NCBI GenBank assembly: GCA_937890735.1
Contig: CALACZ010000062.1
Span: 1-25,442 of the forward strand
DNA from: an uncultured Bacillota bacterium
GTDB taxonomy: Bacteria; Bacillota; Clostridia; Oscillospirales; Oscillospiraceae
DNA: 25,442 nucleotides
Direction of reading: 5' to 3'
The translations under genes were made by a program, and so were the position numbers. Each line of letters begins with the position of its first letter. The stretch's first letter is position 1. Positions 22,510 to 25,442 of this stretch are shown here, piece after piece. The notes beneath the pieces were generated by a model. The model did not search any database and was not told the DNA's origin. It saw only the letters and a program-made list of their open reading frames with translations.

Positions 22510-23871
22510 TTACTCCGCCTTCGGCGCGGCGTTTGCGCCGCCGCCGTTTCCGCCGCGGCGACCGCGGCTTCTTCTGCGGCGGTTGGGATTGGGCTTATCG
22601 CCGGACGGCTTCTCTGCTGCCGGTTTTTCCGCTGCGGGCTTTTCGAGCGCGGGCTTTGCGGCGGGCTTGTCGCCTGCCGGGCGCGCGCCCTCACCGCCGC
22701 GTCCGCGTCCGCTCCGTCTGCGGCGGCGCGGCTTTGCCGCGTCCGTGTCCGCGGGCGGCTGCTGCGCGGCGGCGCGCAGCGGCGTGGACTCCAGCAGCGG
22801 CTCTTTTTCGCCGGAGGAATAGATGAGCTCCGGCATCAGATCGTCGTCCTCCGCCGGCTTCTGCACCTTGCGGGGCTTGGACGAGATGGGCGCGAGATCC
22901 CTGGGGATGGGCGGGTCGTTCTTGCGCGCCTTGCCGTTTCTGAGCACACAGATGTCGCAGTTGTGATAGCATCCGATCGTTTCCGGGTGATCCTCCATGC
23001 GCACCTTCACGCACTCGCGCAGCAGACAGACCTCCGTCACCGTGCCGCGCCCGTCGGGCGTATCGACGAACGACTCGTTCTTCGGTGCGTTTTTGAGCAG
23101 ATCCTCATACGCCTCCTGCTCGTACTTCAGGCAGCACATCAGCCGCCCGCACGCGCCGGAAATTTTGGTGGGGTTCAGGCTGAGATTCTGCGTTTTTGCC
23201 ATCTTGATGGATACCGGCTCAAAGTCCGGCAGAAATTCGCGGCAGCAGAACGGTCTGCCGCACACGCCGAGCCCGCCGACCATCTTCGCCTTGTCGCGCA
23301 CGCCGATCTGGCGCAGCTCGATGCGCGTGCGGAACGCCGTGGCAAGGTCCTTGACCAGCTCCCGGAAGTCCACGCGCGCGTCGGCGGTGAAGAAAAACAG
23401 GATCTTGCTGCCGTCAAACGCGCACTCGGCGGAGACGAGCTGCATATCCAGCCCGCGGTCGGCGATCTTCTGCTGGCAGACGGTGAAGGCGCGCTTTTCG
23501 CGCTCTTCATTCTGCGCGTTCACGCGCTCATCCTGCGCCGTTGCCAGCCGCAGCACCCTGCGCAGCGGCGCGACGACCTCCGCCGCCGGAATTTCGTGGT
23601 TGCCCGCCGCACAGATGCCGAACTCCACGCCGCGCGACGTGTCGATGATGACGTGGTCGCCCGCGTTCAGCGTCAGCGCGCCGGGGTCAAAAAAGTAGGT
23701 TTTTGCGTTGTTGCGGAAACGGATGTCCGCCACCGTCACATTCGCCGGGCGCGCCGGTTCGGGCTGCACCTCGGGTGTCTGTTCAAGCGCCTGCGGCTCG
23801 GCGGCCTGCGGCGCATCGGGCGTGGGCTGCGTTTCCTCAACAGCCTGCGCCGGAATTTTCGTTTCGTCCAT
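22510..23871 (-). CDS. ricT: PSP1-domain protein RicT (YaaT), with long basic C-terminal tail
   Basis: A 453-residue homologue of RicT/YaaT. In Bacillus it forms the Y-complex with RicA and RicF, carries Fe-S clusters, assists RNase Y-dependent mRNA processing and affects sporulation. The N-terminal ~43 residues are Pro/Glu-rich. The PSP1 core spans ~45-320 with 'GLGVCGRPFCCREFLPDF' and 'SGACGRLMCCLKYE' (Cys204, 209, 210, 241, 246, 247). A further CxxxCxxC (301-308) follows. The C-terminal ~110 residues are repetitive Lys-Pro-Ala-Glu flanked by RRRRR and RRRRSRGRRGG, well beyond the usual family length. ATG 23871 has AGGAG upstream. holB immediately before it matches the holB-yaaT order of Bacillus. 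The rest of the Ric complex is not in the window. Confidence 0.92.
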   Translation of the reverse strand: MDETKIPAQAVEETQPTPDAPQAAEPQALEQTPEVQPEPARPANVTVADIRFRNNAKTYFFDPGALTLNAGDHVIIDTSRGVEFGICAAGNHEIPAAEVVAPLRRVLRLATAQDERVNAQNEEREKRAFTVCQQKIADRGLDMQLVSAECAFDGSKILFFFTADARVDFRELVKDLATAFRTRIELRQIGVRDKAKMVGGLGVCGRPFCCREFLPDFEPVSIKMAKTQNLSLNPTKISGACGRLMCCLKYEQEAYEDLLKNAPKNESFVDTPDGRGTVTEVCLLRECVKVRMEDHPETIGCYHNCDICVLRNGKARKNDPPIPRDLAPISSKPRKVQKPAEDDDLMPELIYSSGEKEPLLESTPLRAAAQQPPADTDAAKPRRRRRSGRGRGGEGARPAGDKPAAKPALEKPAAEKPAAEKPSGDKPNPNRRRRSRGRRGGNGGGANAAPKAE

Positions 23872-23907
23872 GGTATCTCCTGTCCGCCGTCCGTGTGACG
23901 GCATGGT

Positions 23908-24861
23908 TTATCGTAGCTTCGCGCTCAGCCAGCTGACGAGCGCGCCGGTGTTGACGTTCGCGTCCAGCAGCTCCAGCCCGCGCTGCACGCACCCCGCCGC
24001 CGCGAGCAGCTGCGCGCCGGTGCGCTTGGCGCACAGCTGCGCCGCCTCGGGCGATGCCGCGCTTGCGCCGGACGACGCCGCGAGCGCCTGCGTCAGCAGC
24101 CTGCGCCATTCGAGCAAAATCGCCGCCAGCTCCGGGCGCTTCGCCTTTTCCAGCGGCAGCAGCACCCGCAAAAGCCCCAGCCGGTCGCCGGAGGCATAGC
24201 ACGCGGCAAAGCGCGCCGTCTCCTCGCGCCAGACGCTGCCCGTCAAATGCTCCGCCGCCTGCCCCAGAAAGCCGCCGGACGCGTCATAGGCGGCGCGGAG
24301 CGTCGCTTCGTCCCGGTCAGGGAATTTTGCGCGCAGCGCGCGCATCGCCGTCTCGCACGGCACGGCGGAGAGGTTTAACTGTACCGCGCGGCTGCGGATC
24401 GTGGGCAGCAGCGCGCCCGGATTCGTCGCCAGCAGCAGGAACGCCGCGTACTGCGGCGGCTCTTCCAGGAGCTTGAGCAGCGCGTTCTGCGCCGCCGGAC
24501 CCAGGTCCTGCGCGCGGGGAATGATGTAAATTTTGCGCTTGCCTTCATTGGGGCGGATGAACGCGTCGGCGCGCGCCTCGCGCACGAGATCGACGCTGAC
24601 CGTCTTTTTTTCGGGGTCGTCCACCGTGATGACGTCCGGGTGCGTGCCGGAAAACACCTTGCGGCAGGCGGTACACGCGCGGCACGGCACATCCCCGCCG
24701 CCGGTGCACTGCATCGCCGCCGCCAAAATGGTCGCCAGCGTCCGCTTGCCCGCGCCCACAGGACCGGCGATCAGGTAGCAATGCGAGACCTTTCCCGCGG
24801 CAAACGACGCGCTCAGTCGCTGCTGTAACGCCTCATTGCCGAAAAATCCGTCAAATCGCAT
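23908..24861 (-). CDS. holB: DNA polymerase III subunit delta' (HolB)
   Basis: A 317-residue clamp-loader subunit that with delta and DnaX opens and loads the beta clamp. The N-terminal AAA+ domain begins 'MRFDGFFGNEALQQRL', and has a Walker A-like GPVGAGKR (33-40) and a zinc-binding cluster (Cys52, 60, 63, 66). 'ALLKLLEEPP' and 'TIRSRA' (SRC-like arginine region) are characteristic. The collar domain at the C-terminus is Ala-rich and diverged. ATG 24861 has AGGAG upstream; an in-frame ATG at 24915 lies at or upstream of the predicted transcription start. It is the first gene of a five-gene operon running to the pseudouridine synthase. Confidence 0.94.
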   Translation of the reverse strand: MRFDGFFGNEALQQRLSASFAAGKVSHCYLIAGPVGAGKRTLATILAAAMQCTGGGDVPCRACTACRKVFSGTHPDVITVDDPEKKTVSVDLVREARADAFIRPNEGKRKIYIIPRAQDLGPAAQNALLKLLEEPPQYAAFLLLATNPGALLPTIRSRAVQLNLSAVPCETAMRALRAKFPDRDEATLRAAYDASGGFLGQAAEHLTGSVWREETARFAACYASGDRLGLLRVLLPLEKAKRPELAAILLEWRRLLTQALAASSGASAASPEAAQLCAKRTGAQLLAAAGCVQRGLELLDANVNTGALVSWLSAKLR

Positions 24862-24905
24862 CGTAAACACTCCTGACCGCGCGCATACTACTCTCCTAAT
24901 ATAAA

Positions 24906-24914
24906 AGTATAGCA
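24906..24914 (-). promoter_or_regulatory. Extended -10 promoter for the holB operon
   Basis: On the minus strand TGCTATACT (24914-24906) forms an extended -10 (TG-N-TATACT). No good -35 lies at the usual distance. The predicted start near 24899 leaves a ~37-base leader. Confidence 0.6.
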
Positions 24915-24954
24915 TAATATTTGCGACCGCGCCACAGTTTTTTCGCCCGCACGC

Positions 24955-24983
24955 AAAATTGGGCGGCAGGACTCCTGCCGCCC
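24955..24983 (-). terminator. Terminator after spoVT
   Basis: GGGCGGCAG / CTGCCGCCC (24961-24983, loop about GAGTC) is followed on the minus strand by AATTTT. It starts 6 bases after the spoVT stop codon. Confidence 0.8.
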
Positions 24984-24989
24984 GGTACG

Positions 24990-25442
24990 TTAGTTTTCCA
25001 TCTGCTTCCCCAAGAAGCCTGCCACGGTCTGGACGAGTTTCTGTTCCGCCTCGCCAAGCACCGCGTCGCCCGCTTCCAACAGCAGCGCCACACAGCCCAT
25101 CAGGTCGCCCTCGGACAAAACCGGCGCGGCGACGGCGACGCGGTAGCGGTCAAGCCCGTCCACGATCGGCAGCGGCGCGGCGCTGCCGGGGTCGCGGTAG
25201 ACCTTGCGCGCCTCCATAAGCTGGATGAGTTCCTGCGAGATGCGCTTGTCCGCCAGCTCGCGGCGCGGCGCACCGGCGACGGCGATGATCGAATCGCGGT
25301 CGCACACCACGGCGATGTGCCCGGTGTTCTTGCCGATGGACTCGCAGATCTGCGCAGCGGAGTCCGTCAGGTCTCCCATCGGCGAGTACTTCTTAAAAAT
25401 GACCTCCCCGTCCTTCTCCGTATAAATCTCCAACGGGTCGCC
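24990..25442 (-). CDS. spoVT: Stage V sporulation protein T, C-terminal part (5' end outside window)
   Basis: The frame is open to the right edge, so about 150 C-terminal residues are present. The first residues, GDPLEIYTEKDGEVIFKKYS, are the end of an AbrB/MazE-type DNA-binding domain. A GAF-like sensor domain follows, starting after 'SPMGDL' with 'ICESIGKNTGHIAVVCDRD', and ending 'AEQKLVQTVAGFLGKQMEN'. This layout is that of SpoVT, a transcription regulator active in the forespore under sigma-G. The missing part should be about 30 residues. Its presence is the best sign in the window that the organism belongs to a sporulating lineage. A related AbrB family regulator without the GAF domain is excluded by the C-terminal half. 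Confidence 0.9.
   Translation of the reverse strand, partial: GDPLEIYTEKDGEVIFKKYSPMGDLTDSAAQICESIGKNTGHIAVVCDRDSIIAVAGAPRRELADKRISQELIQLMEARKVYRDPGSAAPLPIVDGLDRYRVAVAAPVLSEGDLMGCVALLLEAGDAVLGEAEQKLVQTVAGFLGKQMEN

Overview
The window is a gene-dense, GC-rich stretch of a bacterial chromosome. The gene content points to a spore-forming member of the Clostridia: SpoVT, RicT (YaaT) next to HolB, DnaD with a DnaC/DnaI-like loader, and Jag/YidC/YidD/RnpA/L34. The high GC and the short palindromic repeats suggest an Oscillospiraceae-like lineage, but that placement is inference. No prophage, transposase, CRISPR array, tRNA or rRNA was seen. Almost every protein is a conserved core function.

Layout. 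(1) 1-2385, plus strand: the end of a sugar ABC-transporter binding protein and an FGGY sugar kinase, separated by two strong hairpins. (2) 2390-3272, plus: an acyl-ACP thioesterase with its own promoter, leader hairpin and terminator. (3) 3273-3598: convergent spacer filled with small palindromic repeats. (4) 3593-6968, minus: the rpmH-rnpA-yidD-yidC-jag operon with a consensus promoter and a good terminator; dnaA, its classical neighbour, is absent. (5) 7042-17749, minus: a long cluster of U32 hydroxylase-family protein, maf, mreC, mreD, mrdA (PBP2), lepA and hemW. It is broken twice, between mreC and mreD and between lepA and hemW, by repeat blocks. (6) 17809-19899, plus: dnaD and a DnaC-like helicase loader with a promoter and a terminator shared with the facing operon. 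(7) 19891-24911, minus: holB, ricT, an aminotransferase, lspA and an RluD-type pseudouridine synthase. (8) 24955-25442, minus: the C-terminal part of spoVT and its terminator.

The genes group into housekeeping themes: membrane-protein insertion plus RNase P and L34; cell elongation (MreC, MreD, PBP2); translation and RNA modification (LepA, U32 protein, RluD); and replication loading and clamp loading (DnaD, DnaC-like, HolB).

The most unusual content is non-coding. Blocks at about 8346-8996 and 13710-14089 hold a series of hairpins of one family at a period of about 80 bp. The stem sequence changes from copy to copy but mostly keeps pairing (GGAC/GTCC, GGGG/CCCC, GCAC/GTGC, TCGATG/CATCGA), and a constant GTAG/CTAC lies on one side. 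In both blocks the hairpins switch orientation in the middle, and the linker at the switch point is almost identical between the two blocks but inverted. This resembles a BIME/REP-type arrangement, but I do not recognise a described mechanism for it.
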